From the NCBI RefSeq assembly GCF_900182745.1, contig NZ_FXTY01000002.1, forward strand, positions 186,001-250,000: a stretch of DNA of 64,000 bases, given 5' to 3'. Shown in pieces: positions 1 through 8,943 of the stretch. Source of the stretch: Shimia sagamensis (GTDB lineage Bacteria > Pseudomonadota > Alphaproteobacteria > Rhodobacterales > Rhodobacteraceae). Made by a program: the position numbers and the translations under genes. Under the pieces are notes generated by a model. The model made no database searches. It saw only the letters and a program-made list of their open reading frames with translations, and was not told the DNA's origin. Position 1 is the stretch's first letter; each line of letters opens with the position of its first letter.

Positions 1-3000
1 CACTCGCGCCATGTCGGCCTCATATTGCGTGATCAGCGCTCGCTCCATCTTACGCTCCGGATGGCGCCCAAAGGGATCAAGCGGTGTGCCGCGCAACCCT
101 TTCATCTTCGCCAAGATGGGGAACAGACGCATCATGCCTTTGCCATACTCCGTCTTTAGTGGACGCCCATTTGGACCCTCTTTGGCCAACAGGGGAGGTG
201 ACAGATGCACCTTCATCTCAAAATTGCCTTCAAAGACCTCTTCCGCCTTGGCTCGGGTCTCCAAATGCAATCGCGCCACCTCATATTCGTCTTTGTAGGC
301 CAACAGTTTATGATAACCCAACGCCACGGCCTTTTTCAGACGGATATCCTCAATGCCATCGACCAGAGTGCGGTATTTTCTTGCCAAACCGTGGCCCTGA
401 TATTTCACCAAGTGATCCGCGCGGAAGGCGATCTTCTCTTCTAGCGTCTTGGGCTTCTGCACCACATTGGGTGCCAGCATGCCCGCAGCCTGTTCTGGAT
501 ACAGCACCGCCCACCGGCCAATCTCAAACGCGCGCAGATTTTTCTCCACTGCCGCGCCATTCAATTCAATCGCGCTAACAATCGCCTCGTGACTGATTGG
601 AACAAGCCCTTTCTGCCACGACGCCCCAAACACCATCATGTTGGAGAAAATCGCATCCCCCATCACAACCCGCGCCAGCTCCGACGCATCAAACAAAGCC
701 AATTTTTCCCGCAACCGGGCTTGCAAGGCCACTTCCAACCGGCCTGTGGGCAGCTTGAATTCCGTATCCTGCGTAAAGCTACCGGTGATGATCTCATGAC
801 TGTTCACCACAGCCCCGGTCCGGCCTTCTGATGTCAGCCCCAAGGTCTTTGCCCCGGCACTCACCACCAGATCGCCCCCTATCAGCGCATCACACTCGCC
901 GGTGGCCACGCGCACCGCGCTTATCGCTTCCGGCGTTTCTGCCACGCGACAATGGATATGCACCGCGCCACCTTTCTGTGCGAGACCGGCCATCTCCATC
1001 ATGCCGGCCGCTTTGCCGTCAATCTGCGCCGCTTGGGACAGGATCGCCCCGATGGTCACAACCCCGGTGCCGCCAACGCCGGTAATCACCACGTTATGGG
1101 TGCCTTCGATCGGCTTGATCTCCGGCATCGCCATCTGCGGCAACTCCAACGCTGCTGTGGCACCTTTGCGAATTTTTGCCCCTTCAACAGTCACAAAACT
1201 CGGGCAGAATCCGTTCAAGCAGCTGAAATCCTTGTTACAACTCGATTGATTGATCTTGCGCTTGCGACCCAGTTCGGTCTCGGCTGGCTCGATGGAAATA
1301 CAGTTGGACTGCACCCCGCAATCGCCGCAGCCTTCACAAATATCGGTGTTGATAAACACCCGACGATCCGGATCCGGAAATTGTCCGCGTTTACGCCGAC
1401 GTCGCTTCTCGCTGGCGCAGGTCTGGACATAAACAATACAGCTCACCCCACTGATTTCACGGAATTTTCTCTCCACATCAGCCAACTCAGCACGCTCATG
1501 GAAGGTGATGCCTGACGGGAACACAGAAGGGTCCACGTCTTCTTTTTCGTCGTAGACCACCGCCACATTTTGCACGCCCATTGCGCGCACCTCGTCGGCA
1601 ATTTTCTGGGGGCTCAGGCCACCATCATTGGCCTGCCCGCCCGTCATGGCCACCGCGTCGTTGAACAGGATTTTGTAGGTGATGTTGGTTTCTGCCGCCA
1701 ATGCCGCGCGAATGGCCTGCACTCCGGAGTGGTTGTAGGTGCCATCCCCCAGGTTCTGGAACACATGTTTGGTCTTGCTAAATGGCGCCTCGCCAATCCA
1801 GTTGGCCCCCTCGCCGCCCATATGGGTAAAGCCGGTGGTCTCCCGATCCATCCACTGCACCATATAGTGACAGCCAATTCCGGCATAAGCCCGACTGCCT
1901 TCTGGCACTTTGGTGGAGGTGTTGTGTGGACAGCCGGAACAGAACCACGGCGTACGCACCGCAATATCCTCGGCATTGTCTGCCCGCTGCGCTTCTTTCA
2001 GCGTATTCATACCGGCCTTCACCGCATCGGTGCCCCGACCTTCCTCGACCAGAATGTCGCCGAGCTTTTCGGCAATCATAATCGGATCAAGAGCCCCACG
2101 GGTTGGGAACAGCTCCTCGCGCCCCAGGCTGCCATAGCCGCCTTTGTACCAACCATAGACCCGTCTCCCACGCCGGTCGTCAAAGATTGCTTCTTTGATC
2201 TGCACCTCGATCAGCTTGCGCTTCTCTTCGACGACGACAACCAGGTCGAGTCCCTCGGCCCATTCCTCAAATGACATCATATCCAGCGGGAAGGTCTGAC
2301 CCACCTTATAGGTGGTGATGCCAAGCCGCTCTGCTTCGCTTTCATCAATGCCCAGCAAGTCCATGGCATGCACCAGATCGAGCCAGTTCTTACCGGCGGC
2401 CACAAAGCCAATTTTCGCACCCGGCTTGCCCCAGACCCGCTTGTCCATCTTGTTGGCCCGGCTAAACGCCTCCGCGGCAAAGCGTTTGTGGTCAATCATC
2501 CGCGCTTCCTGCGCGTGCGGCGTGTCGTGCAAGCGGATGTTCAAACCGCCTTCTGGCATCGCAAAGTCAGGCACAACAAAGTCCAACCGATGCGGGTCAC
2601 CATTCACCACCGCCGTGGCTTCAATGGTGTCTTTCATGGTCTTGAGCCCCACCCAGACCCCGGCAAACCGGCTCAGCGCCAGACCATAGAGACCGTAGTC
2701 CATGACCTCCTGCACACCGGCAGGCGACACAACCGGCATATAGGCATCCACAAGCGCCCACTCAGACTGATGCAACACGGTGGAACTTTCCCCGGTGTGA
2801 TCATCGCCCATCGCCATCAGCACGCCACCGTTGGGGCTGGTACCTGCCATGTTGGCATGGCGCATCACATCACCGGTGCGGTCCACGCCCGGCCCTTTGC
2901 CGTACCAAAGCCCATAAACGCCATCAAACTTACCTTCGCCACGCAGCTCTGCCTGTTGGCTGCCCCACAGCTGCGTCGCCGCGAGGTCCTCGTTTAACCC

Positions 3001-3240
3001 GGTCTGAAACAACACATCATGCGCCGTGAGTTCTTTCTCGGCCCGCATCATCTGACTGTCCACCGCACCCAGCGGCGAACCACGATACCCTGTTACATAG
3101 CCAGCGGTATTGAGCCCAGCTGTGGTATCCCGCGCCTTCTGCATCAGCATCAACCGCACCAAAGCCTGTGTGCCATTTAGCATCACACTATCTTTGGTCA
3201 GGTCCAATCGGTCATTCAAAGACACCTTTTGGATACTCAT
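1..3240 (-). CDS. indolepyruvate ferredoxin oxidoreductase, single-chain (3' end outside window)
   Basis: Oxidatively decarboxylates aryl pyruvates such as indolepyruvate to aryl-acetyl-CoA, passing electrons to ferredoxin; it acts in the cytoplasm in aromatic amino acid breakdown. 1080 codons are visible and the frame is still open at base 1, so the C-terminus is cut off. The N-terminal half carries the pyrimidine-binding region and a thiamine-diphosphate motif beginning GDGTYNHSG (near 1750). A ferredoxin-like cysteine cluster, CEGCGDCGVQSNC, lies near 1300-1345. The gamma-type domain follows, starting around VVITGVGGTGVVTIG. This is the fused alpha/gamma architecture of proteobacteria. The ATG at 3240 follows a GAGGGGAG ribosome-binding site. 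An inverted repeat at 3287-3307 lies in its promoter region. Family identity is secure; the preferred 2-oxoacid is inferred. Confidence 0.93.
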   Translation of the reverse strand, partial: MSIQKVSLNDRLDLTKDSVMLNGTQALVRLMLMQKARDTTAGLNTAGYVTGYRGSPLGAVDSQMMRAEKELTAHDVLFQTGLNEDLAATQLWGSQQAELRGEGKFDGVYGLWYGKGPGVDRTGDVMRHANMAGTSPNGGVLMAMGDDHTGESSTVLHQSEWALVDAYMPVVSPAGVQEVMDYGLYGLALSRFAGVWVGLKTMKDTIEATAVVNGDPHRLDFVVPDFAMPEGGLNIRLHDTPHAQEARMIDHKRFAAEAFSRANKMDKRVWGKPGAKIGFVAAGKNWLDLVHAMDLLGIDESEAERLGITTYKVGQTFPLDMMSFEEWAEGLDLVVVVEEKRKLIEVQIKEAIFDDRRGRRVYGWYKGGYGSLGREELFPTRGALDPIMIAEKLGDILVEEGRGTDAVKAGMNTLKEAQRADNAEDIAVRTPWFCSGCPHNTSTKVPEGSRAYAGIGCHYMVQWMDRETTGFTHMGGEGANWIGEAPFSKTKHVFQNLGDGTYNHSGVQAIRAALAAETNITYKILFNDAVAMTGGQANDGGLSPQKIADEVRAMGVQNVAVVYDEKEDVDPSVFPSGITFHERAELADVERKFREISGVSCIVYVQTCASEKRRRRKRGQFPDPDRRVFINTDICEGCGDCGVQSNCISIEPAETELGRKRKINQSSCNKDFSCLNGFCPSFVTVEGAKIRKGATAALELPQMAMPEIKPIEGTHNVVITGVGGTGVVTIGAILSQAAQIDGKAAGMMEMAGLAQKGGAVHIHCRVAETPEAISAVRVATGECDALIGGDLVVSAGAKTLGLTSEGRTGAVVNSHEIITGSFTQDTEFKLPTGRLEVALQARLREKLALFDASELARVVMGDAIFSNMMVFGASWQKGLVPISHEAIVSAIELNGAAVEKNLRAFEIGRWAVLYPEQAAGMLAPNVVQKPKTLEEKIAFRADHLVKYQGHGLARKYRTLVDGIEDIRLKKAVALGYHKLLAYKDEYEVARLHLETRAKAEEVFEGNFEMKVHLSPPLLAKEGPNGRPLKTEYGKGMMRLFPILAKMKGLRGTPLDPFGRHPERKMERALITQYEADMARV

Positions 3241-3286
3241 CTTGCGCTCCCCTCGCTGGACGGTCATTCCTATATAAGCAATTTAT

Positions 3287-3307
3287 TAGGTCACAAAGTC
3301 TGACCTA
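3287..3307 (-). promoter_or_regulatory. inverted repeat in the indolepyruvate oxidoreductase promoter region
   Basis: Perfect 7-bp arms TAGGTCA and TGACCTA are separated by 7 bases, 47-67 bases upstream of the ATG at 3240. The position and symmetry suggest an operator for a dimeric regulator. No regulator gene of an obvious matching family is adjacent. Confidence 0.4.
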
Positions 3308-3454
3308 TGCAATCATTTTTTTGAACACTCGTTCCTTTAACCCTCCCGGGTTGCACAGAAAACACCGCAGAACTACGGCTTAGTGATCTGATCACAAACA
3401 AAAAACCGGCGCGCAGCCCCCTGCACACCAGTCCGAAACAATTGCCAAGAAAAC

Positions 3455-5065
3455 TTAGCCTGCAGATTTGCCCACCGCTTTTGGCAACGACAGCGGCACG
3501 GTTGGAAGGTCGTCCCATTTGGTCTCCAACAACTCTTCCACCTGCGCTGCTGGAACAGCTTTCTCAAACAAAAACCCCTGCGCCCGCTGACAATCCAGAT
3601 AGCTCACATAGGCCAAATCCTCGACCGTCTCGATGCCTTCGGCGGTCACTTCCAAATGTAACCCCTGTGCCAGCGACACAATGCCTGAGACAATTTTCTG
3701 GCTTTGCGGATGATCCGAAATATCAGTCACAAAGCTGCGGTCAATTTTCAAACGGTCAAATGGCAGGTTCTGCAAGCACGCAAGGCTGGAATAGCCGGTG
3801 CCAAAATCATCCAGCGCAATCGACACGCCAAGTGTCTTGAGTTCGTCTAGCTTTTCTCGCGCCACATCAAAATCGTCGATCACGGAGCTTTCGGTAATTT
3901 CAACAATCAGCCGCTTCGGATCAAAACCGGTGCTTTCCAACACCATACGGATCGACGGGACCAAATTGAGGTCTTTGAATTGAACCCCAGAGACATTGAA
4001 CGACACAGTCAGCGGTTGCGCCCATTCATTGGCCTGAGAACACGCCTGTCGCAACACACTGAGACCCAAGGCGCCAATCTGGCCACTGTCTTCAGCGATC
4101 TCGATAAACACCCCCGGCGGGATGAACCCGCGCTCCGGATGGTTCCAGCGTGCCAAAACTTCGACGCCGCTCACAAGATTGTCGTCGATCTCCACAATCG
4201 GTTGGAACCATGGCTCAACCTGATCATGTGCAATCGCCTCACGCAGATCAGCTGCCAGCTTTTCCCGATCCATCGATTGACGGTCTTGCTCTGCATCATA
4301 CCACGCAAACCGGCCACGGCCCTGAGTTTTAGCCACATACATCGCCTTATCCGCACGACGCATCACCTCGGAGATGTCGTCGCCTTGACGCAATGCCACC
4401 AGCCCAACGGACGTGCCGATAAACACGCCGATTTCGCCAAAATGGAAAGGCCGTGCAATTGCATGCACCAATCGTTGCGCAGCCCGTTCCGCCTGCGCCG
4501 CGTTTACGAGAGGGTCCAGCAAAATGGCAAATTCATCTCCCCCAAGCCGCGCCACTGTGCCGCCGACGCCCGCTTCCGTTTTCAACCGCTCCGCAACTTC
4601 AATCAGGGTAGCATCCCCAACCGCGTGCCCATGCAAGTCGTTCACAGGCTTAAACTTATCCAAATCCAACAACGCAATGTATCGTACGGTTTCCGCTGTT
4701 TTGGCTTCCTTCACCAAACCTTCCGCAACTTCTTTGAACGCACGGCGGTTCATCACACCAGTCAACGGATCATGCCGCGCATTCGCCTCTGCGCTTTTGC
4801 GCATTGCTTCACGCTCTTGGGACATGCTCCGCAAATGCCGCCCCTGAAAAACCACGGAAAACAAAAGCGCGACGGTCAGCAATACCACGAGTAGTGCCAG
4901 CTCATCCAGCTCCCAGTCTTCATGCTCGCGGCTGTACTCGTAGAACTCTTCAAAAAGTTCATATTCACCGAGGATAGGAAACAAAACGAGCGCAAACAGG
5001 AAAATACCGCCGTGCACCATGTGATGCCACCGGAGCTTGGCTTTGATCCTTGAAAATGCTCGCAT
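3455..5065 (-). CDS. membrane-anchored GGDEF-EAL protein (cyclic-di-GMP turnover)
   Basis: 536 residues with two membrane segments (about 18-34 and 55-74) around a short acidic loop. A GGDEF domain follows (signature GGDEF at 175-179), then an EAL domain (EVL at 302-304, DDFGTGYSS at 419-427, KID at 440-442, EGIET near 476-480). The diguanylate cyclase signature is intact. No RxxD inhibitory site is visible five residues before it. The phosphodiesterase motif reads EVL rather than EAL, but the catalytic glutamate and the other loops are kept, so either activity is possible. I chose the ATG at 5065 because GAGG lies just upstream; the frame stays open to 5224 but that stretch looks non-coding. 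The gene is monocistronic, with 214 bases to the next gene. Confidence 0.88.
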   Translation of the reverse strand: MRAFSRIKAKLRWHHMVHGGIFLFALVLFPILGEYELFEEFYEYSREHEDWELDELALLVVLLTVALLFSVVFQGRHLRSMSQEREAMRKSAEANARHDPLTGVMNRRAFKEVAEGLVKEAKTAETVRYIALLDLDKFKPVNDLHGHAVGDATLIEVAERLKTEAGVGGTVARLGGDEFAILLDPLVNAAQAERAAQRLVHAIARPFHFGEIGVFIGTSVGLVALRQGDDISEVMRRADKAMYVAKTQGRGRFAWYDAEQDRQSMDREKLAADLREAIAHDQVEPWFQPIVEIDDNLVSGVEVLARWNHPERGFIPPGVFIEIAEDSGQIGALGLSVLRQACSQANEWAQPLTVSFNVSGVQFKDLNLVPSIRMVLESTGFDPKRLIVEITESSVIDDFDVAREKLDELKTLGVSIALDDFGTGYSSLACLQNLPFDRLKIDRSFVTDISDHPQSQKIVSGIVSLAQGLHLEVTAEGIETVEDLAYVSYLDCQRAQGFLFEKAVPAAQVEELLETKWDDLPTVPLSLPKAVGKSAG

Positions 5066-5169
5066 TGTTGCCTCGCGTGTTGGATACAATGCTTGTGACA
5101 GCCGCATCCTAACCAAACGTAAACCAAAACTTACCGATGATTGAAATTTCCTAGGAATCCAGCGCCCTA

Positions 5170-5225
5170 TTTGATCAAACCACGCGAGAACCACCTTATC
5201 TTCAACCAAAATCTGTTTGATCAAA
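5170..5225. promoter_or_regulatory. two TTTGATCAAA palindromes upstream of the GGDEF-EAL gene
   Basis: Identical 10-bp palindromes at 5170-5179 and 5216-5225 have centres 46 bases apart. They lie 105-160 bases upstream of the chosen start at 5065. Paired identical palindromes suggest a dimeric regulator. They do not fit the FNR consensus, which needs a 4-base spacer. Confidence 0.35.
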
Positions 5226-5376
5226 TTCCGAACACCCTATGCCAAGTTTTTTGATGCCTACCCTTATGTGGTGCTCCGCCTCCCCATTTGGATAGGTTTC
5301 ACTCCAAGCAGCTGATTTTTCGCAAAAACTTCACTTTCGCTCAGCATCCCAAGGGCGTAAGACCGCCCTCCATCCG

Positions 5377-5421
5377 CTCATGTGGACACGATTTTCTTTG
5401 ACTGAGAACTAACCACATGAG
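5377..5421. promoter_or_regulatory. inverted repeat just upstream of the lysR gene
   Basis: Arms CTCATGTGG and CCACATGAG are perfectly complementary (9 bp) with a 27-base spacer, ending 24 bases before the ATG at 5446. The placement would suit autoregulation of the LysR gene. Confidence 0.35.
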
Positions 5422-5445
5422 ACACAACAAAAAAACGGAGCCAAC

Positions 5446-6351
5446 ATGGACTGGGACAAGCTCAGGATTTTTCACGCTGTTGCCGACGCTGGCAGCCTCA
5501 CGCATGCTGGCGATGTGCTGCACCTGTCGCAATCGGCTGTGTCCCGGCAAGTCCGCGCGCTTGAGGAAAGCCTGAACACCACCTTGTTCCACCGCCATGC
5601 CCGCGGCTTGATCCTAACCGAACAAGGTGAGCTGCTGTTTGATGCCACCACGGCGATGAACAAACGACTGGATGCCGCCTCCGCGCGCATCCGTGACAGC
5701 GAAGAGGAAGTGTTTGGCGAATTACGTGTCACCACCACCATTGGTTTTGGCACTCTCTGGCTGGCCCCTCGCTTGGCAAAGCTCTACGAGCAATACCCCG
5801 ACCTCAACATCGACTTGATGCTGGAGGAAAAGGTGCTCGATCTGCCCATGCGCGAGGCTGATGTGGCCATCCGCATGAAAGAGCCAAGTCAAGCAGACCT
5901 GATCCGCAAACGGTTGATGAGCGTGCGCATGCGCCTTTATGCCTCCCAGAGCTATCTGGAGACGCATGGCGAACCGGAATCCCTGAAAGACCTCACAGAG
6001 CACCGCCTGATCTGCCAAAATGTGACCTCCGAGCAGGTCGGTGCCGGCGCCAGCTTTGTCACCAGCCTGCTGGCCAATGACATCACCAAGATGCTCTACG
6101 TGAACAACTACTTTGGTGTGTTGCAAGCGGTGAGCCACGACCTCGGCATTGGTGTTTTGCCGGACTACCTGATGCAGGATTTTCCTGATTTGGTGCGCGT
6201 TGGGACTGAAATTGAATCAGCTGAAGTCCCAGTTTACTTGGCCTTCCCGGAGGAATTGCGCCAATCCAAGCGCATTGCGGCCTTCCGGGACTTTGTGCAG
6301 GAAGAGATCATTTTGCATCGCAAGCAATTGCGGGAAAAGGACATTTCCTAA
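5446..6351 (+). CDS. LysR-family transcriptional regulator
   Basis: 301 residues, the usual LysR length. An N-terminal winged helix-turn-helix (about 1-60) contains the typical QSAVSRQVRALE recognition region, followed by a linker helix. A periplasmic-binding-protein-like effector domain starts around residue 90. The ATG follows CGGAG. No cognate target is obvious: the divergent neighbour is the GGDEF-EAL gene and the next gene downstream is the mechanosensitive channel, beyond a strong terminator. Its effector is unknown. The inverted repeat 24 bases before the start may be its own operator. Confidence 0.92.
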   Translation: MDWDKLRIFHAVADAGSLTHAGDVLHLSQSAVSRQVRALEESLNTTLFHRHARGLILTEQGELLFDATTAMNKRLDAASARIRDSEEEVFGELRVTTTIGFGTLWLAPRLAKLYEQYPDLNIDLMLEEKVLDLPMREADVAIRMKEPSQADLIRKRLMSVRMRLYASQSYLETHGEPESLKDLTEHRLICQNVTSEQVGAGASFVTSLLANDITKMLYVNNYFGVLQAVSHDLGIGVLPDYLMQDFPDLVRVGTEIESAEVPVYLAFPEELRQSKRIAAFRDFVQEEIILHRKQLREKDIS

Positions 6352-6397
6352 GCTATGCAACGCGCGCATAGCGGGCATGCTGCACCTGCGACAGAAT

Positions 6398-6520
6398 ATC
6401 TCTTGAAGGTTCGCAAACTGACTACTAATTCATCTCTTGAAGGCGATGATTGCTTATACGCTCATCACCTTCACCTCCCTGTTGGACTAAGGCCGAGCTT
6501 AATGCTCGGCCCTTTTTTTT
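6398..6520 (+). ncRNA. candidate small RNA with anti-Shine-Dalgarno motif and intrinsic terminator
   Basis: The 286-base gap between lysR and the channel gene ends in a strong intrinsic terminator. Immediately before it is an imperfect stem (GGCGATGA about 6442-6449 with TCATCACC about 6462-6469). Then comes the C/U-rich stretch CCTTCACCTCCC (6468-6479), complementary to ribosome-binding sites. A 12-base direct repeat ATCTCTTGAAGG (6398-6409, 6432-6443) lies upstream and contains CTTGAA, similar to a heat-shock-sigma -35 element. Rhodobacterales and Rhizobiales sRNAs such as CcsR and the alpha-r14/15 families carry CCUCC motifs. The 5' end is unknown, and a lysR 3' UTR product is an alternative. 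Confidence 0.4.
6491..6520 (+). terminator. rho-independent terminator
   Basis: GGCCGAGC - TTAAT - GCTCGGCC gives a perfect 8-bp GC-rich stem, followed by eight T residues (6513-6520). Confidence 0.92.
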
Positions 6521-6543
6521 GCATTTCACAATCTGAAATTACT

Positions 6544-6571
6544 TGTTCGCATTTGCAAAGTAAGGCGAACA
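6544..6571 (+). promoter_or_regulatory. inverted repeat upstream of the MscS-type gene
   Basis: TGTTCGC (6544-6550) and GCGAACA (6565-6571) form perfect 7-bp arms around a 14-base spacer that itself contains TTTGCAAA. The repeat lies 67-94 bases upstream of the ATG at 6638. This is a candidate operator only. Confidence 0.3.
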
Positions 6572-6637
6572 CTCCTTGACCTAGTCACGTAAAAGTCATC
6601 TCTTTGAATCAATCTTTTTTTGATCGTAGAGTACCTT

Positions 6638-8920
6638 ATGAGACAAATCGTTTCGAGCATTCTTCTGACGCTTTCCTTATGCGTCACAACAATGACAGTG
6701 GCACAGGCCCAAGGCGTGCCACTCACTACCTTATCCTCCAGCCCCGCCGAGGTGGCAGAGATCAACCCCGAAGAAATGACAACCGACGCCATCAACGCGA
6801 TGGTGGCACGTATGTCTGATGACGAAGTCCGAGCGGTGCTGTTGGATCGACTGGATGCCGTTGCTGCGGCAGAAGCAGGGCAGGACACGCCCAAAAGCCT
6901 CGTGGAACGTGGCACAGTCTTATGGCAGGCATTCTCCCAACCGCTTCTGGGCGCGCTCCGCACTCTCCCGGCTTTGATCCCAGCGCAAGTTCAGGCGTTC
7001 AAAGCCTTTGGCGAAACGCACGGGGGCATGGGCGGTGTGCTGACCCTCTTTGGGCTTACGGCTTTGTTGCTCGCCGTTGGCCTTGGCGTCGAATACGCCG
7101 TACGCACTTGGGTCATCAAAGTGCGCAACCCGGAGGCCGCGCAGGGCGACACCACACTGCGTGAGGCCGTCACCTTCCTGCTAAAACGTTTCCTGCGGGA
7201 AATCTTTGGGTTGGTGATCTTCTATATCACCGTACGAGCCCTTGGCCGTACCGTTCTAGACGCCCAGCAGGTCACTTTTGTTGCTCCGTTTATCGGTTAC
7301 ATGATTTGGATGCCACGCATCGCCGCCGCCTTCTCACGCTTCCTAATGGCCCCCAACCGTCCGGATCTGCGCCTGGTGAATGTCAGCGATCATTGGGCGG
7401 CGTTTATTCACCGCCACATCATTGGCATTGTCGTCTTGGGTGGCGCGACCATTTTTGTCGTCGCCTTCAACAAATTGAACGGCATTAACCCAGGCGAAAC
7501 CCGCATCGGCTTTTGGCTAGACTCCCTGGTCTATGTCTACATCGCGTATGTTGCTTGGACCGCCCGCGAAGGCCTCAGCGACATGATGCGCGGTGACGAT
7601 CCAGACCGCACCGAATTTGACGAGGCCCTCGCCCGCGGCTACCCCTTCTTTGCAATGGCTGTGGCCGGTGCAACTTGGGTGCTGGTCTCCACATTGATTG
7701 GACTAGGAAAAGTTCAGCTTCTGCTTGGCGGCGCCCACTATACCACCATGTTCTGGTTGTTGATTGCCCCGGTGATCGACACCGGCATCCGCGGGTTGGT
7801 GCGCCATCTGGTCCCCCCAATGCAGGGCGAAGGAATAGTTGCCGAAGAGGCCCATATCGCAACCAAACGCAGCTATGTGCGCATCGGGCGCGTGATCGCT
7901 GTTGGTGCTGTCCTGATGATCATCACCCGCGCCTGGAATGTGTCGCTGATGAGCTTGCTTCAGGAGGGCGCAGGCATCGGCGACAATCTGTTCAGCTTCG
8001 CCATGACCGTAATTGTTGGCTATGTGGTTTACGAGGCGATGAGCCTCTACATCAACCGCCGCCTCGCCGCAGAAATGACGGCGCTTGGCTTGACCCAGGA
8101 CGACGCTGGTGGCGACGAAATGGGCGGTGCTGGTGCGTCGCGACTTTCCACAGTTCTGCCTTTGGCCTTGGTCACTGCCCAGGGCGCAATCATTGTGGTC
8201 TTCACTCTCCTGTCCATTGGCAACCTTGGCGTGGACATCACGCCTCTGTTGGCTGGTGCTGGTATCGCCGGTCTGGCGATTGGTTTTGGCGCGCAGAAAT
8301 TGGTCACCGATGTGGTGTCCGGTGTGTTCTTCCTGGTGGATGACGCTTTCCGCGTGGGTGAATACGTGGAAATCGAAGGCACTATGGGTGCGGTTGAGAA
8401 AATCTCGATCCGCTCCATGCAACTGCGCCACCACCGCGGTCCTGTGCACACCATCCCATACGGCGAAATCCCCAAACTCACGAACTATTCCCGTGATTGG
8501 GTGATTATGAAACTCAAGTTCACCGTGCCATTTGACACCAACCCCAATCAGGTCAAAAAGATCTTCAAAAAGATTGGTCAGGAAATGCTGGTGGAAGAAC
8601 TCTACAAAGACGACTTCTTGCAGCCGTTCAAATCGCAAGGTGTGTTTGACTTTGATGACGTCGGCATGATCATTCGAGGCAAGTTCATGGCCAAACCGGG
8701 CAAACAGTTCATGATCCGCAAAGAGATCTACAACCGGGTGAAATCCGAATTCAACGCTGCTGGTATCGACTTTGCCCGCCGCGAGGTCCGTGTGGCCTTA
8801 CCCGACGGCGCCAAGGATCTGCCAGAGAAAGATCAAGCCGCCCTCACCGCCGCGGCGGCAGCAGCAGCGCAGCAGCAAGAAGAGCAAGCCGCGGCCACAC
8901 CTTCCAAAGGGCCAGATTGA
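6638..8920 (+). CDS. large MscS-family mechanosensitive channel, inner membrane
   Basis: 760 residues. An N-terminal signal peptide (MRQIVSSILL...AQA) is followed by a periplasmic part of about 100 residues, then a long multi-span membrane region. The MscS core is in the C-terminal third: the glycine/alanine-rich pore helix region starting GAGIAGLAIGFGAQ, the VEIEGTMGAVEKI beta domain, and IPYGEI. Such proteins open on osmotic downshock. The C-terminus ends in an alanine/glutamine-rich tail. I chose the ATG at 6638 because it starts the signal peptide; an in-frame TTG at 6620 is the alternative. The gene is 23 bases upstream of an Omp85-type barrel gene, so the two are probably co-transcribed. 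The specific subfamily is not resolved. Confidence 0.87.
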   Translation: MRQIVSSILLTLSLCVTTMTVAQAQGVPLTTLSSSPAEVAEINPEEMTTDAINAMVARMSDDEVRAVLLDRLDAVAAAEAGQDTPKSLVERGTVLWQAFSQPLLGALRTLPALIPAQVQAFKAFGETHGGMGGVLTLFGLTALLLAVGLGVEYAVRTWVIKVRNPEAAQGDTTLREAVTFLLKRFLREIFGLVIFYITVRALGRTVLDAQQVTFVAPFIGYMIWMPRIAAAFSRFLMAPNRPDLRLVNVSDHWAAFIHRHIIGIVVLGGATIFVVAFNKLNGINPGETRIGFWLDSLVYVYIAYVAWTAREGLSDMMRGDDPDRTEFDEALARGYPFFAMAVAGATWVLVSTLIGLGKVQLLLGGAHYTTMFWLLIAPVIDTGIRGLVRHLVPPMQGEGIVAEEAHIATKRSYVRIGRVIAVGAVLMIITRAWNVSLMSLLQEGAGIGDNLFSFAMTVIVGYVVYEAMSLYINRRLAAEMTALGLTQDDAGGDEMGGAGASRLSTVLPLALVTAQGAIIVVFTLLSIGNLGVDITPLLAGAGIAGLAIGFGAQKLVTDVVSGVFFLVDDAFRVGEYVEIEGTMGAVEKISIRSMQLRHHRGPVHTIPYGEIPKLTNYSRDWVIMKLKFTVPFDTNPNQVKKIFKKIGQEMLVEELYKDDFLQPFKSQGVFDFDDVGMIIRGKFMAKPGKQFMIRKEIYNRVKSEFNAAGIDFARREVRVALPDGAKDLPEKDQAALTAAAAAAAQQQEEQAAATPSKGPD

Positions 8921-8943
8921 TCCAGCCCCACAAAGGACAAACC

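Larger units (their letters stand above)
5066..5445. other. 380-base divergent intergenic region with paired palindromes
   Basis: Separates the GGDEF-EAL gene (minus) from the LysR gene (plus). It holds two copies of the perfect palindrome TTTGATCAAA (5170-5179 and 5216-5225), and a long-range inverted repeat CTCATGTGG (5377-5385) / CCACATGAG (5413-5421). No RNA gene or conserved ORF is visible here. Confidence 0.6.

Noticed and set aside
5170-5179. TTTGATCAAA as an FNR/FnrL site
   Set aside because: FNR sites need four bases between TTGAT and ATCAA; here there are none.
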